This document shows positions 38,574 through 48,712 of a stretch of 64,000 nucleotides of DNA, in pieces (within the stretch, counting starts at the first letter, position 1; every line of letters starts with the position of its first letter). The notes under the pieces are model-generated. The model worked only from the letters and a program-made list of their open reading frames with translations. It ran no database searches and was not told where the DNA came from. Position numbers and translations under genes: made by a program. This DNA is from CAVQAH01 sp963784195 (lineage in GTDB: Bacteria; Acidobacteriota; Vicinamibacteria; Vicinamibacterales; 2-12-FULL-66-21), in NCBI GenBank assembly GCA_963784195.1, contig CAWARA010000033.1, positions 1-64,000 on the forward strand, read 5' to 3'.

Positions 38574-39515
38574 ATGAACATAGTCGTCACGGGGTCTATA
38601 GCCTTCGATTACCTCATGTCGTTCCCCGGGAAGTTCACCGAGCACTTCCTGCCGGAGCACATGTCACGCATCAGCCTCAGCTTTCTCGTCGACAGCATGG
38701 ACAAGCGCCGGGGCGGGTGCGCACCGAACATCGCTTACACGCTGGCGCTGCTCAACGAACGTCCCCGTCTGATGGCGACGGCAGGACAGGATTTCGAGGA
38801 CTACCGCCGCTGGCTCGAAGCCGCAGGGATCGACACGTCGCTGGTCAAGCAGGTGGACGGCAAGTTCACCGCCTCGTTCTTCTGCAGCACCGACGTGGAG
38901 AGCAATCAGATCGCGTCCTTTTACACCGGCGCCATGGCGAACGCAGGTGAGCTGTCGTTTCGCACGGTTCCAAACTGCGGCCTGGCGATCGTGTCGCCGA
39001 ACGATCCCGGCGCGATGCTGCAGTATGCGGAGGAGTGCCGGACGCTGAAGATTCCGTTCATCTGGGATCCGGGCCAGCAGTGTGCGCGCATGGACGGCGA
39101 TCAGCTGCGCGACGGCCTGTCAGGTTCGCAGCTCGTCATCGCCAACGACTACGAATTCGAATTGATGCGGCAGAAGACCGGGCTCGACGAAGCCGGCATC
39201 CTCGCACAGACCGGCGCGATTGTGATCACGCGCGGCGAGAAGGGATGCACGATTGTCGAGGAGGATCGGAAGATCGACGTTCCCGCGGTCCCACCGCATC
39301 GCATCGTCGATCCCACCGGCGTCGGGGATGCGTTTCGCGGCGGGTTCATGAAGGGTATGGCCCATCGCGCGGACTACGTCATCTGCGCGCGGCTCGGCGC
39401 CGTGGCCGCCACCTATGCACTCGAGCACCTTGGCGGACAGAGTCACGCGTACACCTGGCCCGAGTTCCGCCAGCGCTACGAAGCACACTTCGGCGCGCCC
39501 GGCGGCGAACTCTAG
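38574..39515 (+). CDS. PfkB-family carbohydrate/nucleoside kinase (adenosine kinase-like)
   Basis: 313 residues. N-terminal strand MNIVVTGSIAFDYL; the GGxxxN element is RRGGCAPNIAYTLALL; the anion-hole/catalytic motif is DPTGVGDAFRGGFMKGMA with Asp of GVGDAF as base. The YxMxxPGxxxEHFLPEH N-terminal region is like bacterial adenosine kinases of the ribokinase family. Together with mtnP it suggests purine/MTA salvage. Substrate adenosine is an inference. Confidence 0.88.
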   Translation: MNIVVTGSIAFDYLMSFPGKFTEHFLPEHMSRISLSFLVDSMDKRRGGCAPNIAYTLALLNERPRLMATAGQDFEDYRRWLEAAGIDTSLVKQVDGKFTASFFCSTDVESNQIASFYTGAMANAGELSFRTVPNCGLAIVSPNDPGAMLQYAEECRTLKIPFIWDPGQQCARMDGDQLRDGLSGSQLVIANDYEFELMRQKTGLDEAGILAQTGAIVITRGEKGCTIVEEDRKIDVPAVPPHRIVDPTGVGDAFRGGFMKGMAHRADYVICARLGAVAATYALEHLGGQSHAYTWPEFRQRYEAHFGAPGGEL

Positions 39516-39591
39516 TAGAACGTATCTCCTCAATCGGGACCGGCCGCTCCGTTGTCGCGGCCGGTGGATCGTGGTCGACCGCTTGAAACTC

Positions 39592-40063
39592 ATGCGCCTG
39601 CTGCCCGCAACGATGACGGCCATGGCAGTCATCTGGCTCGTTGCACTCTTCGCGGCGCCGACCGCTCTGTCGCAGGGTCGTTTCCCGGTCGTGACGCTAC
39701 TAGTCTATGAGGCGGGCTCGCATATCTGTCATCAGCGGCGCGAGCGTTCGTTCCAGTGGGCGGGCGTTCAGATGCCGGTCTGCGGGCGCTGCCTCGGGTC
39801 TGTATGTGGCGGGCGCGCTCGGCGCGATCGCGTCGCTCGTGATGGGGGCAAGAAGGTCCGGATCGCTCACAGCTCGACGCGCGCTGACGATCGCGGCGGT
39901 GCCGATGCTCCTGAGCCTGGCGCTCGAATGGACTGGTACTGCAGCGGGGAGCAACGTCAGCCGATTTCTCTCGAGCTTGCCGCTGGGCGCAACGCTGGCG
40001 TTCGTGCTCGTCAATGTTTCGACTGTTTCGACTGTCTCGGCCCTCAGCGGTAAGCCAGGGTAG
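39592..40063 (+). CDS. DUF2085 membrane protein (one apparent frameshift)
   Basis: About 157 residues. Membrane segments: MAVIWLVALFAAPTAL, GLYVAGALGAIASLVMG, ALTIAAVPMLLSLALEW and LSSLPLGATLAFVLVNV. The DUF2085 signature CHQRRERSF..MPVCGRCLG (His/Cys cluster) is present. The frame changes at about 39799: dropping one T gives CGRCLGLYVAGALGA. Its role is unknown; the Cys/His cluster looks metal-binding. 77 bp separate it from the kinase gene. Confidence 0.78.
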
Positions 40064-40090
40064 CAATCCGCGGTATCATTTTCTGTGACG

Positions 40091-40498
40091 ATGACCACGA
40101 AATCCACCACGGTCGAGCCCACGCGCGTCGCGTCGGAGGGCACGCTCGTGCTCGTCTGCCTGCTGGCCTGGGCGCTGCCAGGCGCAGGGCACCTCTGGCT
40201 GGGACGGCGGCAGAAAGCCGTGGTGTTCATGGCAGCGCTGCTGATCATGTTCGGGATCGGCCTGCTCCTCGCCGGCCGGGTGTTCTCGATGGATCTCAGG
40301 GAGCCGCTGGTCGCCCTCGCGGCGGTGGCCGACATGGGACTGGGCATCCCATGGTTGCTGACGAAAATGATGGGCGCCGGCGAAGGCACGGTGACGGCGG
40401 CGACCTATGAATACGGCAACTGCTTCCTCATCGTTGCAGGGCTCCTGAATTTCCTCGTCATTCTCGATGCGTTCGACATCGGCATGGGCCGCAAGTGA
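40091..40498 (+). CDS. Small multi-pass membrane protein (DUF6677-like)
   Basis: 135 residues from ATG 40091 (a GTG at 40085 is an alternative). Four membrane segments: TLVLVCLLAWALPGAGHLWLG, AVVFMAALLIMFGIGLLLAG, LVALAAVADMGLGIPWLL and FLIVAGLLNFLVILDAF. The first helix carries the G-x-GHL(W/Y)LGR motif of TM2/DUF6677-type proteins. TATCAT at 40074 could be its -10. The stop overlaps the next small gene. Confidence 0.75.
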   Translation: MTTKSTTVEPTRVASEGTLVLVCLLAWALPGAGHLWLGRRQKAVVFMAALLIMFGIGLLLAGRVFSMDLREPLVALAAVADMGLGIPWLLTKMMGAGEGTVTAATYEYGNCFLIVAGLLNFLVILDAFDIGMGRK

Positions 40499-40668
40499 CC
40501 AGCCATTTCGCGCTGATGGTCGTCTTCGCGCTGCTGGTTTCGACGGTGTTCGCCGCGCTCCTGCGTGACGATCCGCGGCAGCAGATTCGCACCGGCGCCT
40601 ACATGTTCGGGGTCTTTCTCGCCGTCGCCCTCGCCTTCGGGTGGCTGATGTACCCGCTGCCGCTCTGA
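40495..40668 (+). CDS. Small two-helix membrane protein
   Basis: 57 residues from GTG 40495, which overlaps the preceding stop by 4 nt. Helix 1 is FALMVVFALLVSTVFAALL. A short charged turn (RDDPRQQIRTG) leads to helix 2 (YMFGVFLAVALAFGWLMYPL). The overlap and hydrophobic pattern support a real gene despite its length. It may act with the four-helix protein upstream. Confidence 0.65.
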   Translation: MTSHFALMVVFALLVSTVFAALLRDDPRQQIRTGAYMFGVFLAVALAFGWLMYPLPL

Positions 40669-40677
40669 AGCTGTCTA

Positions 40678-41082
40678 TTGGGATCGCTGCTGATTCTGTG
40701 GGGGCCGGTCGTTGCGCACATGGCCCTCCTCTTCGCCGCCTCCGCCACGCCGGACACCAGCATCGTGCCCGAGTCGTTGTCGGACAAGTTCCTGCACATT
40801 GCCGCGTATGCGCCGCTCGGCTTCCTGGTCCTGCGCGCGCTGACCGGCGGACGGCTGGCGGCGATCACATGGCCACGCGCCCTGGCTGCCGTGGCGCTGA
40901 GCGTCCTCTACGGTTTGACCGACGAGATTCATCAACTGTACGTGCCCGGACGAACGGCCGATCCCCTGGATCTGCTGGCGGATGGCGTGGGTGCAGCGAT
41001 TGGCGCAGCGGCCCTCGCTTCGCTGAAGGTTATTCGAAAGGTATACTTCGACGATCCGGGTACTGGCAGATTTCCTTTCTGA
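40678..41082 (+). CDS. VanZ-family membrane protein
   Basis: 134 residues starting at TTG 40678. Four hydrophobic segments with the VanZ-like pattern: DKFLHIAAYAPLGFL (DKxxHxxxYxxLG) and LTDEIHQLYVPGRTADPLDLLADGVGAAIG. VanZ-like proteins are membrane proteins of unclear function; teicoplanin resistance is known only for a few members. It ends 4 nt before the enoyl-CoA hydratase. Confidence 0.82.
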   Translation: MGSLLILWGPVVAHMALLFAASATPDTSIVPESLSDKFLHIAAYAPLGFLVLRALTGGRLAAITWPRALAAVALSVLYGLTDEIHQLYVPGRTADPLDLLADGVGAAIGAAALASLKVIRKVYFDDPGTGRFPF

Positions 41083-41086
41083 GGCC

Positions 41087-41887
41087 ATGACTGCTCACAC
41101 TCTCGACAATCTCGAAAACCTGCTGATCGAACGCGACGGCGGCGTGGCAATCGTCACCGTGAACCGCCCGAAAGTGCTGAACGCTCTCAACACGCAGACG
41201 ATGGACGAGCTCCGCCGCGCGATCCTCGCGCTGAGACACGACGACAGCGTGAGGGTCGTGATTATCACCGGCGCCGGGGAGAAGTCATTCATCGCCGGAG
41301 CGGACATCAACGAGCTGGCGGTCCAGAGTCCGGCGGGCGGCCGCGAGCACGCCCGCCGCGGCCAGCACGTCATCGATCTGATCGAGCACATGGGGAAGCC
41401 GGTAATCGCGGCGATCAACGGATACGCGCTCGGCGGCGGCTGCGAGCTGGCCATGGCCTGCACGCTGCGACTGGCCGCAGACACCGCGAAGCTCGGCCAG
41501 CCGGAAATCAATCTCGGGCTCATTCCCGGGTACGCTGGATCGCAGCGGCTCCCTCGCCTGATCGGCGCAGGGCGCGCGCTCGAGCTCCTGTTGACCGGCG
41601 ATCAGATCTCCGCCCAGGAGGCGCACCGGCTTGGGCTCGTGAATCGTGTCGTGCCGGCAGGCGAGCTGATGAACGAGACGCGCAAGCTGGCCGCGCAGCT
41701 TGCGAGCAAAGCACCGATTGCCGTGCGCTACATCATCGATGCCGTCAACGGCGGGATGCAGATGGCCTTTGCCGATGCCGAGGTCTACGAAGCGACGCTG
41801 TTCGGGCTGGTCGCCAGCACCGAAGACATGCGCGAGGGCACGCGGGCGTTCCTCGAGAAACGCAAGGCCGACTTCAAGGGGAAGTAG
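41087..41887 (+). CDS. Enoyl-CoA hydratase/isomerase (crotonase family)
   Basis: 266 residues. CoA/oxyanion motif KSFIAGADINEL near residue 70 and catalytic glutamates in LGGGCELAMAC and LGQPEINLGLIPGYAG. It matches short-chain enoyl-CoA hydratase (crotonase) in length and motifs. It hydrates 2-enoyl-CoA, the next step after the acyl-CoA dehydrogenases found here. It lies 3 bp before ribH and probably is cotranscribed with it. Confidence 0.9.
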   Translation: MTAHTLDNLENLLIERDGGVAIVTVNRPKVLNALNTQTMDELRRAILALRHDDSVRVVIITGAGEKSFIAGADINELAVQSPAGGREHARRGQHVIDLIEHMGKPVIAAINGYALGGGCELAMACTLRLAADTAKLGQPEINLGLIPGYAGSQRLPRLIGAGRALELLLTGDQISAQEAHRLGLVNRVVPAGELMNETRKLAAQLASKAPIAVRYIIDAVNGGMQMAFADAEVYEATLFGLVASTEDMREGTRAFLEKRKADFKGK

Positions 41888-41890
41888 CGC

Positions 41891-42382
41891 GTGCGAGTAC
41901 CCGATCCGAGCGTTGCTCCGCTCCCTGACGCGTCAGGCTGTCGCTTTGCCGTGATCGTTGCCCGGTTCAACGAAGCGATTACCACGAAGCTGTCGACCGG
42001 CGCGCGCGCCGCCCTGGCCGAAGCCCGTGTCAAGGCTGACGGCATCGAGGTCTTCGATGTGCCCGGCGCGTTCGAGCTGCCTCAGGCCGCGAGGGCTGCG
42101 GCTGATACCGGTCGATTCGATGCGGTGGTCTGCCTCGGGTGCGTGATTCGCGGCGCGACGCCGCATTTCGAGTACATCTCGGACTCCGTGGCGCATGCCA
42201 TCCAACAGGCATCAGGGGACACCGGCGTGCCGATGGCGTTTGGCGTGCTGACGACCGACACGTGGGAACAGGCCGAGGAACGCGCCGTCGAAGGCCGCGA
42301 GAACAAGGGATTCGAGGCAGCGGCGGCGGCGGTCGAGATGGCGTTGCTGTTTCGCAGGTTGCGGGACGGAAATCGCCGATGA
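41891..42382 (+). CDS. ribH: 6,7-dimethyl-8-ribityllumazine synthase
   Basis: 163 residues, GTG start. Motifs: FAVIVARFNEAITTKLSTGA, VFDVPGAFELPQAAR (substrate pocket), VVCLGCVIRGATPHFEYISDS with catalytic His in PHFEYI, and AFGVLTTDTWEQAEERA. It makes the penultimate riboflavin precursor as a pentamer or 60-mer capsid. Its stop overlaps nusB, a classical ribH-nusB pair. Confidence 0.95.
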   Translation: MRVPDPSVAPLPDASGCRFAVIVARFNEAITTKLSTGARAALAEARVKADGIEVFDVPGAFELPQAARAAADTGRFDAVVCLGCVIRGATPHFEYISDSVAHAIQQASGDTGVPMAFGVLTTDTWEQAEERAVEGRENKGFEAAAAAVEMALLFRRLRDGNRR

Positions 42383-42813
42383 GCCGCACCGATCGCGCGG
42401 GAAAGCGCCGCGCGCGGGAAGCGGCACTCCAGATGCTGTACCACTGGGAGATTGGCCGCTGCGGCGCGCACGAAGCCATCGCGACCTACTGGCCGGCGCA
42501 CGATCCCGCCGGCGAAGTTGGCGAAGACCTGCGTACCTTCGCCAACGGCCTCGTGCACGGCGTCGTCGAGCGGGTCGCCGAGCTGGACCAACTGATTGCT
42601 GCGCGTGCCGTCAACTGGCGGGTCGAGCGCATGGCCGTCATCGACCGGATGATCCTGAGGCTCGCGGTGTTCGAACTGATAGGCGATGCGGATACGCCTC
42701 CGAAGGTCGTCATCAACGAAGCCATCGAGCTCGCCCGCACCTACAGCGGTGACGAGTCCGTCGCATTCGTCAACGGCGTGCTGGACGCCGTTCGCCGGGA
42801 GTCTGGATCGTGA
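42379..42813 (+). CDS. nusB: Transcription antitermination factor NusB
   Basis: 144 residues, all-helical. RRAREAALQMLYHWEIG at the start and the conserved C-terminal WRVERMAVIDRMILRLAVFELIG..PPKVVINEAIELARTYSGDESVAFVNGVLDAV. It binds boxA RNA with NusE/S10 in rRNA antitermination. ATG 42379 overlaps the ribH stop. Confidence 0.95.
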   Translation: MSRTDRAGKRRAREAALQMLYHWEIGRCGAHEAIATYWPAHDPAGEVGEDLRTFANGLVHGVVERVAELDQLIAARAVNWRVERMAVIDRMILRLAVFELIGDADTPPKVVINEAIELARTYSGDESVAFVNGVLDAVRRESGS

Positions 42814-42817
42814 GTAG

Positions 42818-42920
42818 GCGCAAGTGCGCAAGTGCGCAAGTGCGCACGAGTGCGCACGTGGCACGTCGGCACGTCGCACGTTTGCACGTCGCACATCGCA
42901 CGTCGCACGTCGCACGTAGA
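42818..42920 (+). repeat. Heptad/octad repeat element H7 (GCGCAAGT / CGCACGT theme)
   Basis: Left part: GTGCGCAA-type 8-nt units. Right part: CGCACGT-type 7-nt units, about six. Much of it is self-complementary (GCACGT/ACGTGC). It fills the 109-bp gap before lysS and ends about 3 nt before the ATG at 42923, leaving no Shine-Dalgarno sequence. Confidence 0.8.
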
Positions 42921-42922
42921 TC

Positions 42923-44431
<1,509 letters not shown>

Positions 44432-44449
44432 CCGCGGGGCGAGACGCGT

Positions 44450-45679
44450 ATGAAAGACATTCCGTTCGAGCTGTTCGTCGCCGTGAGATACCTGCTGGCG
44501 AGGCGCAAGCAGGCCTTCATCTCGCTGATCTCGCTCATCTCGGTGGTTGGCGTTTCGGTCGGCGTGATGGCGCTGCTGATCGCGCTGGCGCTGCTGACGG
44601 GCCTTCAGAGCGAGCTGCGCGACCGCCTGATCGGATCGGCCGCCCACGTGTACGTGTTCAAGGCTGGCGGGTTCGACAACTTCCAGGAGGAGATCAAGCG
44701 CGTGACCGCGCTGCCGCACGTGACCGGCGCGGCGCCCGTGATCCTGGGTCTGGGCCTTGCGCAGAGCGCGGGCAGCGATCTCCCGATCACGTTGAAGGGC
44801 GTGGTGCCCGACCTCGAGTCGAATGTGACCGAGGTCGAGAAGAAGCTGCAGGCCGGCAGCCTGACAGCGCTCGACGTGCCTGAAGGCGGGCTTGCCGGCA
44901 TCGTGCTGGGTGCTGACCTCGCGGAGAAACTCGGCGTGTACGTGGGCGACAGCATCCAGGTGCTGACGGCGGAAGGCATCCTGACGCCGTTCGGCGTCAC
45001 ACCGAGGCCGCGCGTGTTCAAAGTCGTCGGGGTCTTCCGCCTCGGGCTCTACGAGTACGATTCCGCGTACGGGTTCATCCACTTCGACGTCGCCCGAAAG
45101 ATGTTCAGCAGCTCGACGTCCCCGTTCCTGGAACTGCACGTGGACGATCTCTTCAAGGCGATGGACGTCGCGGCGGCCATTCCGTCCCAGCTTGGTTCGG
45201 AATACAGCGCGCAGGACTGGGCGGACGTCAACAGCTCGCTCTTTTCGGCGCTGTGGCTCGAGAAGATGGCGATTTCGATCACCATCGGCCTGATCGTCCT
45301 GGTTGCGGCGCTGAACATCATCGCGTCGCTGATCCTGATGGTGATGGAGAAGAGCCGCGACATCGCGATCCTGAAGACGATGGGGAGCTCGGCAGCGAGC
45401 ATCCGCAGGATCTTCGTGCTGCAGGGATTGATCATCGGGATCATCGGTACCAGCGCCGGCGCGATTGCCGGCTACACCCTGATCCACATCCTCGATCGTT
45501 ACAAACTGATCCAGATTCCGATCGACGTCTACCAGATCTCGCACGTACCCTTCCGCCTCGAGCCGCTCGACTTCGCCGTCGTCGTCGTCGTGGCGGTGCT
45601 GGTGTGCTTCGTGGCGACGATCTACCCGTCCCGGCAGGCGTCGAAGCTCGATCCGGCGCAGGCCCTCCGCTATCAATAG
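44450..45679 (+). CDS. Lipoprotein-releasing ABC transporter permease (LolC/LolE family)
   Basis: 409 residues. N-terminal helix (FISLISLISVVGVSVGVMALLIALALLTG), a large periplasmic MacB-like domain (residues 50-265), and three C-terminal helices (ITIGLIVLVAALNIIASLILMV, SIRRIFVLQGLIIGIIGTSAG, FAVVVVVAVLVCFVATIYPS). The coupling-helix motif MEKSRDIAILKTMG is typical of LolC/E. A single permease gene suggests a LolF-type homodimeric transporter with LolD. It extracts lipoproteins from the inner membrane and follows Lnt acylation. Confidence 0.9.
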   Translation: MKDIPFELFVAVRYLLARRKQAFISLISLISVVGVSVGVMALLIALALLTGLQSELRDRLIGSAAHVYVFKAGGFDNFQEEIKRVTALPHVTGAAPVILGLGLAQSAGSDLPITLKGVVPDLESNVTEVEKKLQAGSLTALDVPEGGLAGIVLGADLAEKLGVYVGDSIQVLTAEGILTPFGVTPRPRVFKVVGVFRLGLYEYDSAYGFIHFDVARKMFSSSTSPFLELHVDDLFKAMDVAAAIPSQLGSEYSAQDWADVNSSLFSALWLEKMAISITIGLIVLVAALNIIASLILMVMEKSRDIAILKTMGSSAASIRRIFVLQGLIIGIIGTSAGAIAGYTLIHILDRYKLIQIPIDVYQISHVPFRLEPLDFAVVVVVAVLVCFVATIYPSRQASKLDPAQALRYQ

Positions 45680-45696
45680 TCGCGACGGCCTGATAC

Positions 45697-46401
45697 ATGC
45701 CCTACATCGAGGTTGCCGGCGTCACCAAGCGCTATCCGGTCGGCGGAACGCAACTGACCGTGCTCCGCGGCCTGGACCTGAGCCTGGAGCAGGGTGAAAT
45801 GGTGGCGATCGTCGGAGCGTCGGGGGTGGGGAAGAGCACATTACTGCACGTGCTCGGCGGCCTCGATTCCATCGACGAGGGCAGGATCCGGATCGGCAGC
45901 GCGGAGCTGGGCCGCATGACCGACGAAGCGCTCGTCGCGTTCCGGAACAAGAACGTCGGGTTCGTGTTTCAGTTCCATCACCTGCTTCCGGAGTTCACTG
46001 CGCTCGAGAACGCCGAGATGCCGATGCGCATCGCGCGCCGACCGTCAGCCGAGCGCCAGGCGCGCGCGACCGGACTCTTGACGCGTGTCGGCCTCGGCGA
46101 ACGGCTCGAGCACAGACCCGGCATGCTCTCGGGCGGCGAACAGCAGCGCGTCGCCATCGCGCGCGCCCTGATCATGGAGCCCGCGCTGCTGCTCGCGGAC
46201 GAACCGACCGGCGACCTCGACGAGCACACCGCCGGGCTCCTTCACGATCTGCTCCGCGACATGCACCGCGAGCGCGGCCTCACGTCCGTCATCGCCACGC
46301 ACAATCCCAAGCTTGCTGCGTCCTGCGATCGGGTGTTGAGGCTGGAAGATGGGATGCTGAAGGAAGAGTCAACTCCCAACGCCCCCGCCTCCGCGCGCTA
46401 G
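45697..46401 (+). CDS. lolD: Lipoprotein-releasing ABC transporter ATP-binding protein LolD
   Basis: 234 residues. Walker A IVGASGVGKSTLLHVLGGLDSI, Q-loop VFQFHHLLPEFTALENAEMPM, signature LSGGEQQRVAIARALI, Walker B LLLADEPTGDLDEHTA, H-loop VIATHNPKLAASCDRVL. It energises the permease encoded 17 bp upstream. The last codons (ESTPNAPASAR) are within an AACTCCC-theme heptad run, so a repeat may have replaced the original 3' end. Confidence 0.93.
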   Translation: MPYIEVAGVTKRYPVGGTQLTVLRGLDLSLEQGEMVAIVGASGVGKSTLLHVLGGLDSIDEGRIRIGSAELGRMTDEALVAFRNKNVGFVFQFHHLLPEFTALENAEMPMRIARRPSAERQARATGLLTRVGLGERLEHRPGMLSGGEQQRVAIARALIMEPALLLADEPTGDLDEHTAGLLHDLLRDMHRERGLTSVIATHNPKLAASCDRVLRLEDGMLKEESTPNAPASAR

Positions 46402-46490
46402 AGTTGAGGCGCGCTTCGGCGAGGCCTCGCCAAAGCTTGTCGCTCCTGAACCGCGCGCGACAAGCGGCGGCGCACGCCCAACGCCCAACA
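46370..46490 (+). repeat. Heptad fragment and palindromes after lolD (H8)
   Basis: CAACTCCCAACGCCCCCGC (46370-46388) inside the lolD 3' end and CGCCCAACGCCCAACA (46475-46490) share the AACTCCC/AACGCCC heptad theme, in the same orientation. Between them lie a perfect 14-nt palindrome (46418-46431, GGCGAGGCCTCGCC) and a hairpin with 9-bp stem (GCTTGTCGC 46435 / GCGACAAGC 46457). Confidence 0.65.
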
Positions 46491-47029
46491 TTTCTGGATA
46501 GCGGATCGAAGGCCATGGCGCGTAGGTCGTGCCCGTTTCGTGCAACAGCGGACCCCACCTGACGGCACCGGCAACGGCCACGACGGCCGCGACGTTCGCG
46601 AAGCCATTATTTTGCGTCGTGTTCGTCGTGGCGTCGCGACCGTTCCGGGCTCGTCAGCCGTCCTTCGCTGTCCACAGCGAACAACATTGAACAAGCGAGC
46701 ATGTGTGTGGGTTGATTCAAAGTCACCTCGGCGCCAGCGTCCACGTGTTGCTCTGGCAGATGGTGCTCGCGCCGCCGGCGACCGCTTCGTAGGTCACCGT
46801 CGGCTGAATCAAGCCGGTGAGGCCGCCGCCCGCTCGCGCAGCCCGAAGATTGTGTGAGGGCGTGACTCGAACTAGCGGTGGAGGCGAAGTGGGTGAGGGC
46901 CCGGAGTATATACCGCACCCTGCCGCGAGCTGACGTCGCGACGATCGCGCGCCCGCAGATGCGGGGCAAGAGGAGTCCACTGGCGCAAAGGCCGCCCGCC
47001 ACTCGCGTCATGCCCTTATATTGGAGCAC
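46491..47029 (+). other. Gene-poor intergenic region (lolD-ridA)
   Basis: About 540 bp without a recognisable gene. A minus-strand frame (46723-46980) ends in a hydrophilic stretch (GLIQPTVTYEAVAGGASTIC..) that looks like the end of a secreted protein and may be a gene remnant. A segment at 46562-46610 resembles one at 9353-9420. TATATT at 47017-47022, just before ridA, could be a -10 box. Nothing else is evident. Confidence 0.5.
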
Positions 47030-47422
47030 ATGTCCAGGCAGAACATCGCGACCGGAACCAAATGGGAGCCTATCGTCGGCTACTCGCGGGCCGTGCGGAT
47101 CGGATCGGTGATTCACGTCTCCGGCACGACCGCGACAGGAGCTGACGGCGCGCTGGTCGGCAAGAACGACGCCCGCGCGCAGACGCTGCAGATCCTCGCG
47201 AACATCCGCACCGCGCTCGAACGGGCCGGCGCATCGATGACCGACGTGGTGCGCACGCGGATCTACGTGACCAACATCGCGCGCGACTGGGAAGCCGTCG
47301 GCCGCGCGCATGGCGAGATCTTCGCATCGATCAGGCCGACGACCTCGATGGTCGAGGTCAGCCGGCTGATTGATGCTGAAATGCTTGTCGAGATAGAAGC
47401 GGAAGCGATTGTGGAGTCGTAG
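47030..47422 (+). CDS. RidA family protein (YjgF/YER057c/UK114)
   Basis: 130 residues from ATG 47030 with GGAG 5 nt upstream (a TTG at 47021 is in frame). Family pattern: Arg/Ser-rich substrate pocket GSVIHVSGTTATG, ALERAGASMTDVVRTRIYVTNI (conserved Arg of RidA), and IRPTTSMVEVSRLIDAEMLVEIEAEAI with Glu at the end. The usual final Arg105 context RIYV is present. RidA removes reactive enamine/imine intermediates; the VGYSRAVRIG entry suggests the larger trimeric subclass, not E. coli RidA itself. Confidence 0.85.
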   Translation: MSRQNIATGTKWEPIVGYSRAVRIGSVIHVSGTTATGADGALVGKNDARAQTLQILANIRTALERAGASMTDVVRTRIYVTNIARDWEAVGRAHGEIFASIRPTTSMVEVSRLIDAEMLVEIEAEAIVES

Positions 47423-47435
47423 AACGCTTCAGCGT

Positions 47436-47525
47436 GCCGTGGCCCGTGGTCCGTAGTTCGTGTGCTCGTCGCTCGAAACAGCCTGTGCGGTCGAGAGCTA
47501 CGGACCACGAACCACGGACTACGGC
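47436..47525 (+). repeat. Heptad-repeat palindrome H9
   Basis: Left arm 47436-47477 (CCGTGGC, CCGTGGT, CCGTAGT, TCGTG, CTCGTCGCTCG). Right arm 47489-47525 (GGTCGAGAGCTACGG, ACCACGA, ACCACGG, ACTACGG). The arms are complementary. It lies between convergent genes, ending 8 bp before the stop of the minus-strand dehydrogenase. Confidence 0.85.
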
Positions 47526-47532
47526 AGCGTTC

Positions 47533-48712
47533 TTATCCCCAGCGAGGCTGTTCGTCCGGATTGATCCCGAGCGTCAGCTTGCCGACGAGTTCGTGTGACA
47601 GGGCGGGATTGGCCGGGTGGAAGCGTCCGGCTCTCGCGTCGCGGAACAGGCGCTCGATCTCGTGTTTCTTGAACATGCCGAAACCGCCGGACAGGTCCAT
47701 CGCCTTGTCGACCATTTCCCACGCGCCGGTGACGGCCTTGTGCTTGGCCGAGACGAGCTTGATCGGCCAGTTCCCGCCATGGTCCACGCCATTGGACCAG
47801 TCGACGGCGACCGACTCCAGCAGCGCACGGATCGATCTCCAGCTCCATCGTGATCTCTGCGATCCCGTGCTGGACCTCGGGGTGATACGCCATCGACCGA
47901 GTCATGCCGAGCGATCCCTTGCTCTTCACCATCTCGACAATCAGATCGCGGACGCGGCTGGCGAGGCCGTAGTAGACGTTGCCGAAGTTCAGAAGCGCCC
48001 AGGCGAAGATTCCGATCACGAACCCGTCGATGCCGGCGGCTCCAGCCGGGACGATGCGTCCAATGTACTTGTCCGGACAGACGGCGCGTTCGAGCACCGT
48101 GTCGTCGCTGCGCGTGGCGCGCATGCCGAGCACGTCCCAGGTCTCCTTGATCGTGATGCCCGGCGTGTTTCGCGGCAGGAACCCGTGGACGATCTTCGGC
48201 GCCGACGGGTTGCTCGTGTCCATGCCGTGCACGCCGAGGCGAGTCCAAACGGGCGTCAGGCTGCCGAACGATTTTCTGCCGGTGAACGCCCAGCCGCCGT
48301 CGACACGCTCAGCTTTCGTGGTGGAGAGCAGCAGCGGGAGATCGTTGCCGGGTTCCGCGTGACCTGCAGCGAAGACCTCGCCGGAGGCCGCTTCGCGAAG
48401 CAACCACTCCAGCGACTTGTCGCCGCCGCGCCAGAGGTCCGCCGCGAGGCCGACCCAGTAGTTGTGCATGTTGGTGCCGAGCGCCGTCGCCGGTGCGTAC
48501 ATCGCCACCCGGCGCGTCTCGCGCGCCACCTCGGCGAGCTTGAACCCCAGCCCGCCCAGCTCCGACGGCACAGCCATCTTCAGATAGCCGGCCTTCTTCA
48601 GTTCGTCGAAGTCTTCCTGAAAGAACTTGTTGTCGCGGTCGTAGCCCGCCGCCCGTGAGCGGAACGCTTCGAGCTGTGTCTCCGTGAGCAAACTTGTCAA
48701 GGTAACGGCCAT
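47533..48712 (-). CDS. Acyl-CoA dehydrogenase-fold protein (one apparent frameshift)
   Basis: About 392 residues when corrected. N-terminal helices (FFQEDFDELKKAGYLKMAVPSELGG), middle barrel (FTGRKSFGSLTPVW, GFLPRNTPGITIKETWDVLGMRATRSDDTVLE), C-terminal helices (WPIKLVSAKHKAVTGAWEMVDKAMDLSGGFGMFKKHEIERLFRDARAGRF). The frame shifts near 47832: one extra base after MELEID, then RALLESVAVDWSNGVDHGGNW. It lacks the GEGTSEIQ Glu motif seen in the dehydrogenase at 34.3 kb. The MDTSNPSAPK..GMRATRSDD pattern fits the DszC-like flavin monooxygenase/dehydrogenase branch. Substrate unknown. Confidence 0.8.

Noticed and set aside
42818..42920. CRISPR-like array before lysS
   Set aside because: Units are 7-8 nt with no spacers of 25-40 nt and no cas genes; it belongs to the heptad repeat family.
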